The position numbers and the translations under genes were made by a program. A DNA stretch of 64,000 nucleotides from Aphrocallistes beatrix (taxonomy: Eukaryota; Porifera; Hexactinellida; Sceptrulophora; Aphrocallistidae). The notes under the pieces were generated by a model. It made no database searches, was not told the origin of the DNA, and saw only the letters and a list, made by a program, of their open reading frames with translations. This document shows, piece by piece, positions 11,182-22,029 of this stretch. Each line of letters begins with the position of its first letter. Within the stretch, counting starts at the first letter, position 1. Location of the stretch: positions 5,766,523 to 5,830,522 of the forward strand of contig OY725489.1 in assembly GCA_963281255.1 (NCBI GenBank), given 5' to 3'.

Positions 11182-12944
11182 GGTCTGTTGCGTGAGATTT
11201 CCACACCCGTGAGATTCTTACATTCAATTAGGAATAATATACAAGTAGTATTAGCGATACTATGATCGATATATATACATGAATGGTCCATTTTTGTATA
11301 ACGAAAATCTACATTGAAGCATTACAAACAGAACACAAACCAAACCAAACAAAGACAGAACAGACTAAAGTAGCAGATCAAAGCTCGTAAGATGTTAACT
11401 GAAGAATACGAAGCGATCTCGAACTTCCTTATTCAAGATGTATATCCCACATCTGTTCTCGAATCAAAGAAGAAGACGTGTCAGGTAAAGAGGAACTTTC
11501 GGGTCAAAGCCTCACAATATGTAGTCGGGAAAGATGATAAACTTTTCAAGGTAAATGCAATTTTGTTCTAACATTTTATCATTACTTTTATTTCTCAGCT
11601 ATCTAGAACAAGTAATAAGTTATAGAAATAAAGTGTATTATCACCTGTATTATTATCACCATCACGATGTATTATCACCTGACTTTGATAATCAAGTATG
11701 CTATTTGAATTTACATGAAGCCAAATTAGTTACTCAATACCACTTGTTCAACATTGTGATAAATGCCTTTCATTCAAGTCATCCCTTATTACAAAAATAG
11801 TTTCCCATTCACGCAATCATGTAATCGTAACTATCAAATAATTCCTGACAAATATCTCGCAACTTGAAGATGACTTTTGGAATCGGTAAACATCTTGTTA
11901 TTGCATTCCATTACTAATTATATCGTATGTCTTCTTTAGGTCAAAACTTGTCATGGCTGTCAAACTGAAGCTGCACTACCACCGCAACCTCAAAGAAAAC
12001 TGCATCCAATCCCTCCCCCAGATCAACCCTGGAAACATATTGGTATTGACCTTGTTTGCGATTTACAAGGTAACAAAGAAGGGTATAAACATCTCCTGGT
12101 AACAACATGTTACCTCAGTAAATTCTCTGCAGTCCGCCCTTTGAAAACAAAAACAAGTAGAGAAGTTTTGACACAGCTGGAGAGTATTTATTTTACTCTA
12201 GGAGTACCTCAGGTTATCCAGCATGATCAAGGTCCTGAGTTTGTTAGCAAGGTATGTGGCTCTTTGCAAGGAAAACTAATTCCAAAAAGTATTTTTTAAT
12301 TGTAAAGTTAAATTAATATATATCATTAGGAGTTTCAAGAATTTCACAGGAAATTGGGAGCTGATAATCGCAAGACAACTGCTTACCATCCAGAGAGTAA
12401 TGGTCTCGTCGAAGCACATAATAAAATAATTAAAACCAAGCTCCATAAAATGGTAAAAGAAACAGGAGAAGAATGGCCGAGCAAATTACAAGCTGCTGTC
12501 CTGGCTGCAAATACTTGTTGGAAGAGATCAACAGATTACTCACCATTTACCTGATGTATGGCAGAGAAGCTAACTGTATTGAACTATTTTCTCATACTAA
12601 TATACGTGTTGAAATTAAGATATTGAGGATCTAAACCAGTGGTTCTCAACCGGGGGTGCGAGGGACTATTCTAAGGGGTGCGAGAAAGTATAGCCACTTG
12701 ATTAATATTTACTGAGTATTAACACATTTGCTCCATTTTGCCTATTCAATGAAGTGCATTGTTTAGCTTTAGCACATTCTATTGTATTCTTGGAATTGCT
12801 TTTTCAAAATCATATAATGTGTAATCAATTCATTTTATTGAAAGGCGTAATGACGCATGGACTTTTAAACTACCTGGACAGTCCACTCTATTTTGACTCT
12901 ATACCAAGTTAGGCCAGTTTGTATCCTTACTATTAAAACTCGAT

Positions 12945-12948
<4 letters not shown>

Positions 12949-13006
<58 letters not shown>
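12949..13006 (+). repeat. (CT)n(AT)n compound microsatellite
   Basis: CT repeats to about 12,976, then AT repeats. It is the insertion site of the adjoining Helitron-like copy, as seen for other members that sit in AT runs. Confidence 0.9.
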
Positions 13007-13011
<5 letters not shown>

Positions 13012-13464
13012 TGATTTTTGGCATGTCGGAGTCTTTTGGCTATTGCTCCACTAGGTTCTGAGCTCAGAGCAAAATGTCGACTCATCATGGAATTATGACG
13101 TCATTGTCACATTTTTAAAAGTTAAGCAACACAGTTATTCGAGCATAACTCAGTCATTATAGGAGATAGAAGGCTGGAATTTTAATAGAATCTGTATACT
13201 AACATACCTCACATATGATGCAACTATCATCAAAAAATGATGACTCATCACTCTGTTATAATATCATCATTACGCATCAAAATTTTTTAAATTGACAAAT
13301 TTTGTGATTTCTCGAGTGATATATATTTTAACACTAAGATAGACATATGTAGAGATGTTATCTCCCTTATAATTAAAAAAGGTGATCCCAGACGACCGAA
13401 AGGAGCCTGGGGCGGACACAAAGTGTCCACCAACCGCGCAGCGCAAGCAAGCGAAGCGCGCTTG
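13007..13464 (+). mobile_element. Helitron-like family A copy, 5'-trimmed
   Basis: Starts within the family at AAAGCTGATTTTTGGCATGT (the first about 40 bp are missing) and ends with the hairpin GCGCAGCGCAAGCAAGCGAA and terminal CTTG before TATA. Internal landmarks: TGACTCATCACTCTGTTATA, TTATCTCCCTTATAATTA, GGCGGACACAAAGTGTCC. Non-coding; the minus-strand frame at 13,270-13,491 is a repeat-borne shadow. Confidence 0.8.
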
Positions 13465-13599
13465 TATATTGATATCTCGAAAACTATTCATTATATTTGT
13501 AGCAGTTATATGGTGTATCTGTAGTATGACCTATATGGTAAAACTATCTTCCTAGTAGTCATTCTGCCTAAACACAACCTAGGAAGGGATGTCAATGAC

Positions 13600-13870
13600 A
13601 TTACCATATATGAAATTGTGTGAAAACCGCAAAACTAAAAAACCATAAATATTTCAAGTATGCAGATGTGACCAATGAAATCCCCATAAACGATTTGCTA
13701 TTCAACATTAATATATTCACTACCAATATAATGAATAGTTTTTTCAACCTCTCAGAATTGTATTTCATCATTATCATTGAATTCGCCATCGTTTCAAACC
13801 TAGATATACGTAATTTCATTCTGATTGAACAAGTGTATTGGTTGTTATGGTAATGCATATTAGCATGCTC
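13600..13870. repeat. Dispersed repeat C, copy
   Basis: The block with GTGTGAAAACCGCAAAACTA, AATATTTCAAGTATGCAGA and GACCAATGAAATC recurs (both orientations) at 18,600-18,870, 19,505-19,640 and, more diverged, 53,720-54,060. The opposed frames at 13,601-13,906 and 13,620-13,853 are not conserved as proteins among copies. Confidence 0.65.
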
Positions 13871-15718
13871 TGGATAATTCGGAATTTCTGTTGTGTGAAT
13901 TATCAAAATTGATCAATTTTCATTGTTTTATTTTTAGCACTTGGAACTTCGAAAGCTGAATTCTTTTAATGCATACTGAAACATTTATATTTCAAGTATC
14001 AAATTTAAACCTTGAAAGCCATTGTTTTGTCTGGTTTCTGATGTGACAACTTAAAAATAAGAGTCTTTCGGCGTCTACAGCATATTTTGTTCTGAAACTT
14101 ATTGTGGCGTTTCGTTGCGTGAACTCTCATTGGTTTTTAAATGTAGGTTATAATAGTACTTTCAAAAAGAATAATAGTTTAGACCCGCCGGAGGGCGCCC
14201 AAAGTATCAAACTTTCATTTGAATGTATGTAACTTTATCGCGAAGACCTTGCCAGAAAAATGTCATTTTCTCTCAATACAAGATATATATTTTTACCACT
14301 GATGTGTAATAACGATTTTATCCTCAATGTCTATAGAAAATCTATGAAACCTAACAAGAAAAACAACTCTTCTGTACCTCCCGACCAAGAAATTATATTT
14401 ATGCGCAATAACCCATAAAAAATAATTGAGATATATGAGAAATTTTACCAAAAAATAAAAGGGTCATTATATTTCGATTAAGATACTATTAGAATGTAGG
14501 TATACTAAATGTGTGCTTGTGATTCATAATAAAATGCTTCTATTACCTCTAGTTACTGAATTTTAAAGCTTTAAACTATAATTTTTTGATTATGACGTCA
14601 TAACTTTTTAATGAGATAAGCTAGATTATTCTTTTCTGCAGAAATCGTTTTCTTGGGGTTGATATCCTATAGGTTAATAATACATTATGTATCTCTATCT
14701 TGCATAGTTTTCCTACTTCCATTTCACCCCCCAAAAATGCCCACTGTGCCATGAATGACGCCACCTTTATTAAAAAGGGGTGCCAGAGTTGATTTCGAAA
14801 GCTGAAGGGGTGCGGGATTCTAAAAAGGTTAAGAAACACTGATCTAAACAATATGCAAATTCTAACCAATCCAGATGAAGGAGCTGACACATTCTCCCAC
14901 AACTCCGAAAATCCTGATGAATGGATATGCCCACTAATGGAAGCTCGGTCTATATCACGGACAAATGCTCATGCTAACATCTTGAAAGAGCAATTAAAGC
15001 AGAAACATGTATTTGATAGTAAAGTGAAGAAAAACAGGTAATTTTGCATTAATAGAAGGTAATTGTAGCTGTTTTAATGGGATCTCTTTCAACAGTTCGA
15101 AAATCAATCAAGGAGATCCAATTCTTTTTCGGAATATACGAAAAGCCAAGAAAATGCCAGGAACTAAGACAGAACCTAAATATATTGGGCCTGTTATTGC
15201 AACTGAAGTGACGGATAGTCATGCACTAGTTGTTAAGGAAGGCAGTGACTCTAAAAGCAGAAAAATTCCGCTTCACCTCGCTAGGCCCTACTTTCCACGG
15301 TCAGAAGCCAAACTGACAAAGCGTAAAAACAGTGATCTCCCAACCAACGTTCAAACAAAGAAATACAAGGTAATATAATTATTTTATCATGTACTGACAA
15401 TAATTTTAATAGCCTTACTCCAACATTTAATTGCATTGAAAAACATCAGGATATCCAAACAATTAATTGAGCCTCCTAAACCACTAATATAATGAACTTT
15501 GACCCGATCGATCTTTCCTCCCTCATTTACTGGCTGAACTAAGTAACACTAAACACCAGACATCTCAAGTGAATTGCGGGAGGCAACGCAACTGAAGAGT
15601 CCAAGCCGGGACGAAACACATATTTAAACAGAAGACAAGTGAGTTTTTAAGAAATTCAACTTCTAAATTAACTGTCTGGGTGAGTATTCGCAAAGTGTCT
15701 AAAATATCTCTGTTGCTA

Positions 15719-15849
15719 AGTTGACTAATTCATTAAAAAATGATAAATAATTATGAATTATTCAAATAATGATATTTTCTTGTAAAGAAATCCATTTTGA
15801 ATAATTCTTCTCAGGAATTATTCATTATTTCGTGAATTAGTCAACTTAG
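15719..15849. mobile_element. Short palindromic MITE
   Basis: CTAAGTTGACTAATTCA at the left is inverted as TGAATTAGTCAACTTAG at the right, and the arms continue as AT-rich complementary sequence (AATTATTCAAA/TTTGAATAATT). Lies in the 3' untranslated part of Ginger 1. No clear target duplication. Confidence 0.65.
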
Positions 15850-16081
15850 GACTCTGTTGTGGTATCTAAATGTTTATTATATGCTATCAAGACGATAATC
15901 CAAACATAAAAAATAATTTGAGTAAAAAGATTTTTCTATCAAATGCATTTGAATTTGTTTTCAATTTCTAAATTTTTTAATATCTGTAAATTTTAGGGTA
16001 TTTTCTAGCATAGTAATAGACAATTAGATACCACAATTTGTATTTGTCTGTAATGTTGAATCGACCCTACTCTCGCTACTA

Positions 16082-16228
16082 CAGTAGACTCCGCTTAATA
16101 GGACCACATCGGTCAGAGGACATTTTGGATCAATTAACTAGAGAACCCTATTAAACATAAATATTTTGTATTAGCTATGTAGTATTCCAGTCCTGCCAAA
16201 AGGTTGCCCTATTAAGCGGAGTCAACTG
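16082..16228. mobile_element. pogo/Tigger-like MITE, 147 bp
   Basis: Ends CAGTAGACTCCGCTTAATAG and, inverted, CAGTTGACTCCGCTTAATAG, with TA on both sides (16,080-81 and 16,229-30). Related copies at 35,104 and 48,511 share ACATCGGTCAGAGGACATTTT. Non-coding. Confidence 0.85.
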
Positions 16229-16243
16229 TATTTATCATCAGTA

Positions 16244-16347
16244 CACTCGACCTACGGTACACTCGACCTGCGGTACACTCGACTGAGGGTACACTCGACC
16301 TGCGGTACACTCGACTGACGGTACACTCGACTGGCGGTACACTCGAC
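16244..16347 (+). repeat. Minisatellite, GGTACACTCGACC units
   Basis: Seven or so units of 13-17 bp sharing GGTACACTCGAC with a variable spacer (CTGC, TGAGG, TGACG, TGGC). A related array lies at the same side of the gene in Ginger 2 (42,895-43,112, read on the minus strand). Confidence 0.85.
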
Positions 16348-16919
16348 TATTGAAATACTAATCTTCCCAAAGTATTCGTACATCCTAATATTTTCCATAC
16401 AAATAATAACAATAAGTTAAGTATTTTTAGCAAATCTATACTAGTGGTGAGTGACAAACTTTTTAATTTGTCTTAAATTCATTCTCTAACTATTCAATTG
16501 CTATACTTCCTAAAAGCACTGCTTATAATTATCTATATGGAAATATTATTGTGTATTAATATTTTTGGCAGGACAGTAGCTATGCAACCATTGGTAATAA
16601 ACTCGATTTTGTCTGGAGAGAGCATAATTATTGTGTGTAGGAATGCCAATTCAAGCCAATCTATCATATTTAGATAATCGATCGCTCCATTTAGTTTTTC
16701 GAAAACAGGCACTTAATCAGGCTATTCTAGAAATGAATGAATATAATTCAAACGAAAAATGACTTTTTTTAACTGTCGACAATAGTAATTCTCTTTCATG
16801 GTAAAATTTCGAGCGTTAGAAATTAGTGATTCTATAAAATTTGAGTGGATTGGATTGGCATCCCAAACGGAGCGGGATAACTTGTTTAGACGAGGCGACG
16901 ATCACTTTTATACGTTACT

Positions 16920-17353
16920 ACATATTCGCATCGCAACCCTTATAAACAATTATCGTTGGAGTGGAACAGGATGGCTAGTGGGGGAGAAGCAAGGCCGTAG
17001 GAGCAAGTGTGGTAGGTGCGGTGGCTGTCGCACAAATATTTTTGTCCACCGCACCAGAATGGGAATTCATGCTCTCATCCCGACTAATTTCAATTCTGGA
17101 AACGCCACTTAGCCACACCAATAAATATTTGCTAACCACAGCCTTGGAGGAGGAGGCCATCATTTTCAATTAAATTACTATTTACTCGCATCGCACTCCT
17201 TGTAAATCTATCGCTGGAGAGGAACGGGATGGCTAGTGGGGGAGGAGGAGGCCATCACAATTATACCAAATCACTGTTTACTCGCATCGCACTCCTTGTA
17301 AATCTATTCACTGGAGAGGAACGGGATAGCTAGTGGGGGAGGAGGAGGCCATC
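16920..17353 (+). repeat. Tandem repeat of about 80-95 bp, three units
   Basis: Units contain ACTCGCATCGCACTCCTTGT, CTGGAGAGGAACGGGAT and GGCTAGTGGGGGAGGAGGAG; the second (about 17,180) and third (about 17,275) are close copies and the first (about 16,920) is diverged. The 104-codon frame at 16,798-17,112 overlaps the first unit and has no recognised motif. Confidence 0.6.
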
Positions 17354-17638
17354 ACATCTAAAATTAAGCACTAATTGGTGAATGCACACTGCTCTGTAAA
17401 CCTAAGTCTGAAGAAACCGAGATGTACATGTACAGAAGAATAATGCACAGAGACTTTTAGTAATATTTATCTATACTTTCGTAATGTTTGAATGTTACTT
17501 TTATTCGAACTAAATTATTATTTATATTTTAGTCATCAATTCTAGACATTTGGCTATTAGTTCTTAAAGAAATTAGCGTTACATGCCTTGGAAGTAGACA
17601 ATGTTAGCATCATTTTTAAGGGCAGAGTCATTGTATAC

Positions 17639-18021
17639 AGACTTTTCGTGACGATACATTTCGTAATGGACATTTCGTGACAAGATGGGTACACTTATAT
17701 TCTATAATTGTTGTGGTAAGGCGAAGTCATGATAATTATCTGTGAAGATAAAATACATATTGCACCTACATTATCAGTGTCATATAAATTAGTGAGAGAC
17801 AATTGGAAATTTTGTGCATTCTTTCTGGGATACAGACTTTTCGTATATCACTATTTTATCTTCACAGATAATTATCATGACTTCGCCTTACCACAACAAT
17901 TATAGAATATAGGTGTACCCATCTTGTCACGAAATGTCCCTGTCACGAAAAGTCTTGTCAAGAAATGTCCGTCACGAAATGTCTCGTCACGAAAAGTCCT
18001 GTCACGAAAAGTCTGTATCCC
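17639..18021. mobile_element. Foldback element with direct sub-repeats
   Basis: The arm with AGATGGGTACACTTATATTC, TTGTGGTAAGGCGAAGTCAT and AATTATCTGTGAAGATAAAA is repeated inverted at about 17,850-17,930. The right side adds short direct repeats GTCACGAAATGTCC/GTCACGAAAAGTC ending GTCTGTATCCC. A central GGGATACAGACTTTTCGT suggests a second end or a nested copy. No target duplication resolved. Confidence 0.65.
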
Positions 18022-18589
18022 ATTCATGGCTGCATGTTTAAAATTTAAGATTTATAAACAAACTTTAATCCAGATTCATCAACAAGGACATCACCAAACA
18101 TGAAGCTAAAAATAAATATTAGTTGAAACACTTGAAACCATAATATCAAAGGAATGAGAACATAATTATATGGTGACTCTTGATCTCAGGATATCATATA
18201 GAAGAGAGACGCAATTGGTATCAAAACAAACATCTTAAATCTACTGTGAATAGGAACATAGTATTTTCGTGAATAATTTAAGCTATGGTAAAGAGGAAGG
18301 CATTGTTAATGAAACAGTTGCGAACATCATTCAATGTCAGGAAATAGAGAGTATTGAATATTATTAGCATTGCCTAAGTTTTATTTGAGTGTGGGGGATG
18401 TAAATCTACGAAGATATTCCTGCATTATCAATTGAAGAGTGTAAGAATCTCACGCTACTATAATTTCCCTGGTTTACTAATATAAGGGTGTAAGAATCTC
18501 ACGGGTGTGGAAATCTCACGCAACAGGTCTCATACTCGGGTCTTGTAACTTGAGTCTATGGCCTATCACTATAACTAGTCGTTATTTCG

Positions 18590-18870
18590 ATGAGAAATGT
18601 ATTATTGTTGAATAGGAAGTTGCATATGGTGAATTCATTGGTCACATTGGAATACTTGAAATATTTGTGGTTCTTGAGTTTTGCGGTTTTCACACCTTTC
18701 CATATATGGTAATAATGTTGATAACTTGGAATTGGTTAGCGTTAGACATGGGAAATGTATTATTTATTGAATAGGAAGTCATTTATAAAGAATCAATTGA
18801 GCATATCGACTTATCCTAAATGCGCCTAGTTTTTTTTATTTTTGCGGTTTTCACACCTCCATATATGGTC
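18590..18870. repeat. Dispersed repeat C, two tandem copies
   Basis: Two successive blocks contain TTGCGGTTTTCACACCT followed by CCATATATGGT and preceded by GTATTATTGTTGAATAGGAA or a variant. They match 19,505-19,640 inverted. Non-coding. Confidence 0.65.
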
Positions 18871-19504
18871 ATATTATAGAATTCTTTAGAGAAGGACTGA
18901 AGCCTCCCATGCTCGGGGTTTGTAATTTGAGTCTGAAGGATTAACTGGAGTCCTGGGCTAAAATGACTTCTAGAAGGGCTAGAGACACGATCTCGGGTCC
19001 ATATAGGAGATTTTGAGGACGGCGAGTTCAATAGCGCAATTTTCAATACTGCCTGGTGTCATCTTAAAGGTCCAAAGGTCATATTTCAAGGTTAAATGGG
19101 TGAATTTTGCTAGTGTTTGCCCATTTTATCTGTCTAACTAATAAACGGTGAGATATGACTGATTGTAATGAGACGCAGTAGTGTATATGAGCCCAAATTT
19201 GATATTTATTGTCCTACATATAATTACATAAACATTATATGTATATCACAACACTGTCTATTACAACGTTGTATATGCTACCATTAGTTGGAGAGCTTGG
19301 CTTGCCTCCTGGGACATCCCAAAGACTATTCTTTTTCACTTCCATTGAGGACATGAGCTTTCAATAGAATGTTAGCTAAAGTAGTACATGCCGCCTTACT
19401 ACCTGCTAAAGGTACATCTACAAAGGATAATAGCTCAGCAAAATGAAAGCGGCAACGCATTTTAGCCTGGTCATGCAAATTATAGGCATTGTGTACAAAA
19501 AAAG

Positions 19505-19640
19505 ACATTATGTACAAAAAAGGTGTGAAAACCGCAAAACTCAAGAACCACACATATTTCAAGTACAACGTGACCAATGAATTCACCATATGCGACTCTT
19601 CCTATTCAACAATAATACATTTCTCACCGAAATAACGACT
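19505..19640. repeat. Dispersed repeat C, inverted copy
   Basis: GGTGTGAAAACCGCAAAACT and CTCAAGAACCACACATATTT mirror 18,640-18,720. With the following segment it forms the repeat unit into which Ginger 1 inserted elsewhere. Confidence 0.65.
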
Positions 19641-19725
19641 ATAGTGATAGGCAATAGACTCAAGTTACAGGACCCGAGTATGAGACCCTCCAGTCCTTAG
19701 TTAAAGGAGTCTATGGTTAAAAATG
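19641..19725 (-). repeat. Paralogous empty site of Ginger element 1
   Basis: On the minus strand this segment reads GACTGGAGGGTCTCATACTC, exactly what remains if Ginger 1 and one GGTC are removed from 11,171-18,540. Sequence further out on both sides also matches (CTCCTTTAACTAAGGACTGG and GTAACTTGAGTCTAT). Confidence 0.85.
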
Positions 19726-20424
19726 GCATATGTAGCACACAGCGGCACTAATTAATAATTTGAAAACTTTGGGAATGAATAGATTAGAAATCTTCTTCTA
19801 AGACTAATTTTAGCACTATTGGTATGTAAATAATCAATTGTTCAAATAATGTTTTGGTTAGTGTATATACTTATTACCTCTTTATAGCCAGCTATATTAG
19901 TTAACTCGATAAATTACAATTTCGAATAAATATCTAATGTATTTGGAAAGACAGAAGTTATATTGATGGATAATTGGACAGCTTGCAATCGAGATACTAA
20001 TTCTCGATAAATTACTGGTAGGGCTAATGCCCTGCCAACCCTACCGGAGCCTACGCCTTTATGTGTATTACAATTTTAATCAAGGGGGTCACTTATGTAA
20101 TCTGACTCGGGCCCCGAATGCGATTTGACATGAGGCCACTCCTGCTCTCGACGGCCCTGGCTGTGTAGCCATGACCCGACCGACCTGTCAAAACGACCCT
20201 TCGTTCAAATATGTTTCTCTTTTACACACAAATTTATCGATAACCTGTGAATAATTATCTTAGCATTAACATTGCCATACTACAAGTAATACATATACTG
20301 CTGCAACTATGGATCAATGCATATTCCTAAATGTCAAAATAACGACTTGCGACTTGATCAAAGGTAAGTAGTACATACATATAGTAATTATGTCAAAAAA
20401 ATAGTTCATTTTAGAAAAATAATA
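19726..20424. other. Spacer, no gene seen
   Basis: AT-rich. GC-rich patches at about 20,015-20,055 and 20,105-20,195 look like ends of an unidentified repeat, but no inverted pair was confirmed. Confidence 0.35.
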
Positions 20425-20432
20425 TCCTACAG

Positions 20433-20612
20433 CAGGCGTGTCAAACTGGTGTCCCGCAGGTTGCTCAGAGGTGGCCCGCCATCCAGTTGCAAAAAAATAT
20501 TATAATTGAATGAATCAGTAATTAAAATTTATTCATTTCTATCATGGCCCTGGGAAGAGCTGAGGATAATTATGAAATTGGCCCGCTATCCGATTCGAGT
20601 TTGACACACCTG
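20433..20612. mobile_element. hAT-type MITE, 180 bp
   Basis: Ends CAGGCGTGTCAAACTGG and, inverted, CAGGTGTGTCAAACTCG. Perfect 8-bp duplication TCCTACAG at 20,425-20,432 and 20,613-20,620. Internal TGGCCCGCCATCC and GGCCCGCTATCC fit the common hAT terminal theme. Non-coding. Confidence 0.92.
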
Positions 20613-20624
20613 TCCTACAGGTTA

Positions 20625-20950
20625 GGGAAAATTTTCTAATAGAATTTGAAATACATGATCCACCAACGCTTAAGAACATGTTGAAGAGAAATTAAATAGA
20701 AAGATAAGATTAGGTAGTCAAAATGCATTCTATGTTTGACATGATCGTGGCGATGTGGAACGAGTAACAAATGTACATACTTGAAAATAGGTCAGTTAAC
20801 AAATGTCATATCTTAGGAATTAGAAGAGATTTCTAAATAAAATTTGAATCACATAATCGACCAACGCTTAAGAACATGTGGTAGAGATATCAGAGCGAAA
20901 TAATAAGGACAAAGTAGTTAAATTGCACATTATGTTCGACATGGTCGGGT
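20625..20950 (+). repeat. Tandem duplication of about 185 bp
   Basis: 20,630-20,755 and 20,815-20,945 share CCAACGCTTAAGAACATGT, AGTAGTTAAATTGCA/AGTCAAAATGCA and GACATGRTCG. Divergence of roughly 20 per cent. Non-coding. Confidence 0.6.
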
Positions 20951-21142
20951 TATTTCTTAATGGCTTAATGCTAAGTCATCATACATATTTTGACAAATCT
21001 GATGTCATAAAAATAATCAAAGTTTATACCTCTAGCTAAACGGGAAGTGGGTTAAATATGTGATTGAAGCGAACATGGTTTTTGAAATTGAATTCGCTGC
21101 CAACTTCTTACTCGTGAATGTGGGAGGGTATTTGTATATATA

Positions 21143-22010
21143 TGTTGCAGTGTAAATGCGAAACTGGTGTTTTCGCGAATACACCGGTGGATTCGCGAAT
21201 ACACTGAATAGTTAGTGGATTCGCGAATACACCGGTGCAAATGCGAAACCTTTTTATTTTAAATCTTATGGTTGATTTATATTTCTCATAGGAACAACTA
21301 GATTACAACAAAACTTTTAATTAGGATCAATGAATGTAAAACCTTATTCTAAATCGTTTTCATGTAATCTTCAAGTATGATAAATTATTCTTACATTACA
21401 GACATCACTCCTCATGCTATGCTATATTATTTGCTTTTTGGTATGTTTTAAGTTTAGAAACTTTACTTTCTCACGCCAAAAATGTAGTTGTATAGTAGCT
21501 TTCAAAACCTTGTTTTGTTTACATGATCTTACTGTCAAATTTTTAGTTATGAAACAGCTGAGTATTACTAATAATAGTATTACTAATAATAGCCAGTAAA
21601 ATGACTTCTGCCAATGTTGGGGATACAGTCATCATTCCGATAGCTAAACCCGATGTCATGATTCCACTTGGGAGCAAAAACTTGATGGGTGTAATAATGG
21701 ACAAAAATGAAGACCTTTATGCAATCGGACTGATCAAGGAAGGTTGGAATCCAGATATATGTACACACAATCAGTTTGATGTTTGTCCGATAAAGTTACA
21801 GAAAATCGATTCTGTTCCTGATTCTGTAATCTCACAGACCACGCAATGCAGAATGCATCAATGTTTGTCTTGTAATCTTGTAAGTGCAAGAATTGCTCAA
21901 ATTTAAGATGCTTGTGTAAAAGAGCGAAGATGAGATGCAATTCGAGGTGCCATGATGGCAAAGCTTTCAAAAATAAGCACATAACACCTGTAGTGTAAAC
22001 TCTAGAACTA
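21143..22010 (+). mobile_element. Ginger-like remnant 4
   Basis: Begins TGTTGCAG directly after a TATATA run, the same start as Ginger 3 at 36,900. It is followed by three direct copies of TTCGCGAATACAC (21,172, 21,192, 21,220), which resemble subterminal repeats. Downstream is the C-terminal exon of a Ginger/KRBA2-type protein. No matching inverted end was found, so the copy is internally deleted or its right end is lost. Confidence 0.55.
21601..21999 (+). pseudogene. C-terminal exon of a KRBA2-like Ginger protein
   Basis: The frame opens SANVGDTVIIPIAKPDV and contains MGVIMDKNEDLYAIG, QFDVCPIKL and KIDSVPDSVIS, a segment found near the C-terminus of some KRBA2-like integrases. A cysteine-rich tail should follow: after CRMHQCLSC the frame shifts (about 21,875) and continues as KCKNCSNLRCLCKRAKM, then CNSRCHDGK, to a stop at about 21,999. 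The related tail in Ginger 3 lies at 37,425-37,520. The integrase core is absent. Start chosen at the in-frame ATG; a splice acceptor just upstream is equally possible. Confidence 0.65.
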
Positions 22011-22029
22011 GGTTTTCCAACCAGCAAAT

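Larger units (their letters stand above)
12637..14841. mobile_element. Non-autonomous hAT element, 2.2 kb, inside the Ginger integrase exon
   Basis: Ends CAGTGGTTCTCAACCGGGGG and, inverted from 14,841, CAGTGTTTCTTAACCTTTTT. Perfect 8-bp target duplication ATCTAAAC at 12,629-12,636 and 14,842-14,849. GGGGTGCGGG-type sequence inside both ends is also inverted. No hAT dimerisation or catalytic motif was found; the interior holds a CT/AT microsatellite, a Helitron-like copy and part of repeat C. Removing the element and one duplication restores an open frame (EDLNNMQILTNPDEG). Confidence 0.92.
11392..15470 (+). pseudogene. KRBA2-like/Ginger integrase gene, spliced, broken
   Basis: Six exons with GT-AG borders: 11,392-11,550 (start MLTEEYEAISNFL), 11,940-12,251, 12,330-12,636 resuming after the hAT at 14,850-15,037, 15,096-15,369, and 15,450-15,470 ending DIQTIN-stop. 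Exon 2 opens with the last CHGC of the HHCC zinc finger, then the integrase core: D in HIGIDLVCDL, D in VIQHDQGPEF and E in SNGLVEAHNKII (D,D,E triad present). Exon 5 has the GDPILFRN strand and PLHLARPYF, typical of the C-terminal chromodomain-like/GPY region. Defects: the exon holding the His-His half of the zinc finger is missing between 11,551 and 11,939; a one-base loss at about 12,548 shifts the frame; and a hAT interrupts exon 3. The enzyme would cut and join transposon ends in the nucleus. Confidence 0.85.
11186..18525 (+). mobile_element. Ginger-type DNA transposon 1 (7.3 kb with nested insertions)
   Basis: The first 37 bp (11,186-11,222, beginning TGTTGCGTGAGATTTCCACA) are perfectly inverted at 18,489-18,525. 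GGTC flanks both sides (11,182-11,185 and 18,526-18,529), a 4-bp target duplication as expected for Ginger elements. An extra direct copy of the inner TIR motif GTGTAAGAATCTCACG occurs at about 18,440. It carries a spliced KRBA2-like integrase gene (11,392-15,470), with a hAT element, a palindromic MITE, a pogo-like MITE, a minisatellite and a foldback element nested inside. Without the hAT and its extra TSD copy the element would be about 5.1 kb. An empty paralogous target lies at 19,650-19,725. Confidence 0.9.

Noticed and set aside
11392-15470. Gypsy-type retrotransposon interpretation of the integrase
   Set aside because: No reverse transcriptase, RNase H, protease or LTRs; the gene is spliced and lies between 37-bp inverted ends with a 4-bp duplication, which fits Ginger.
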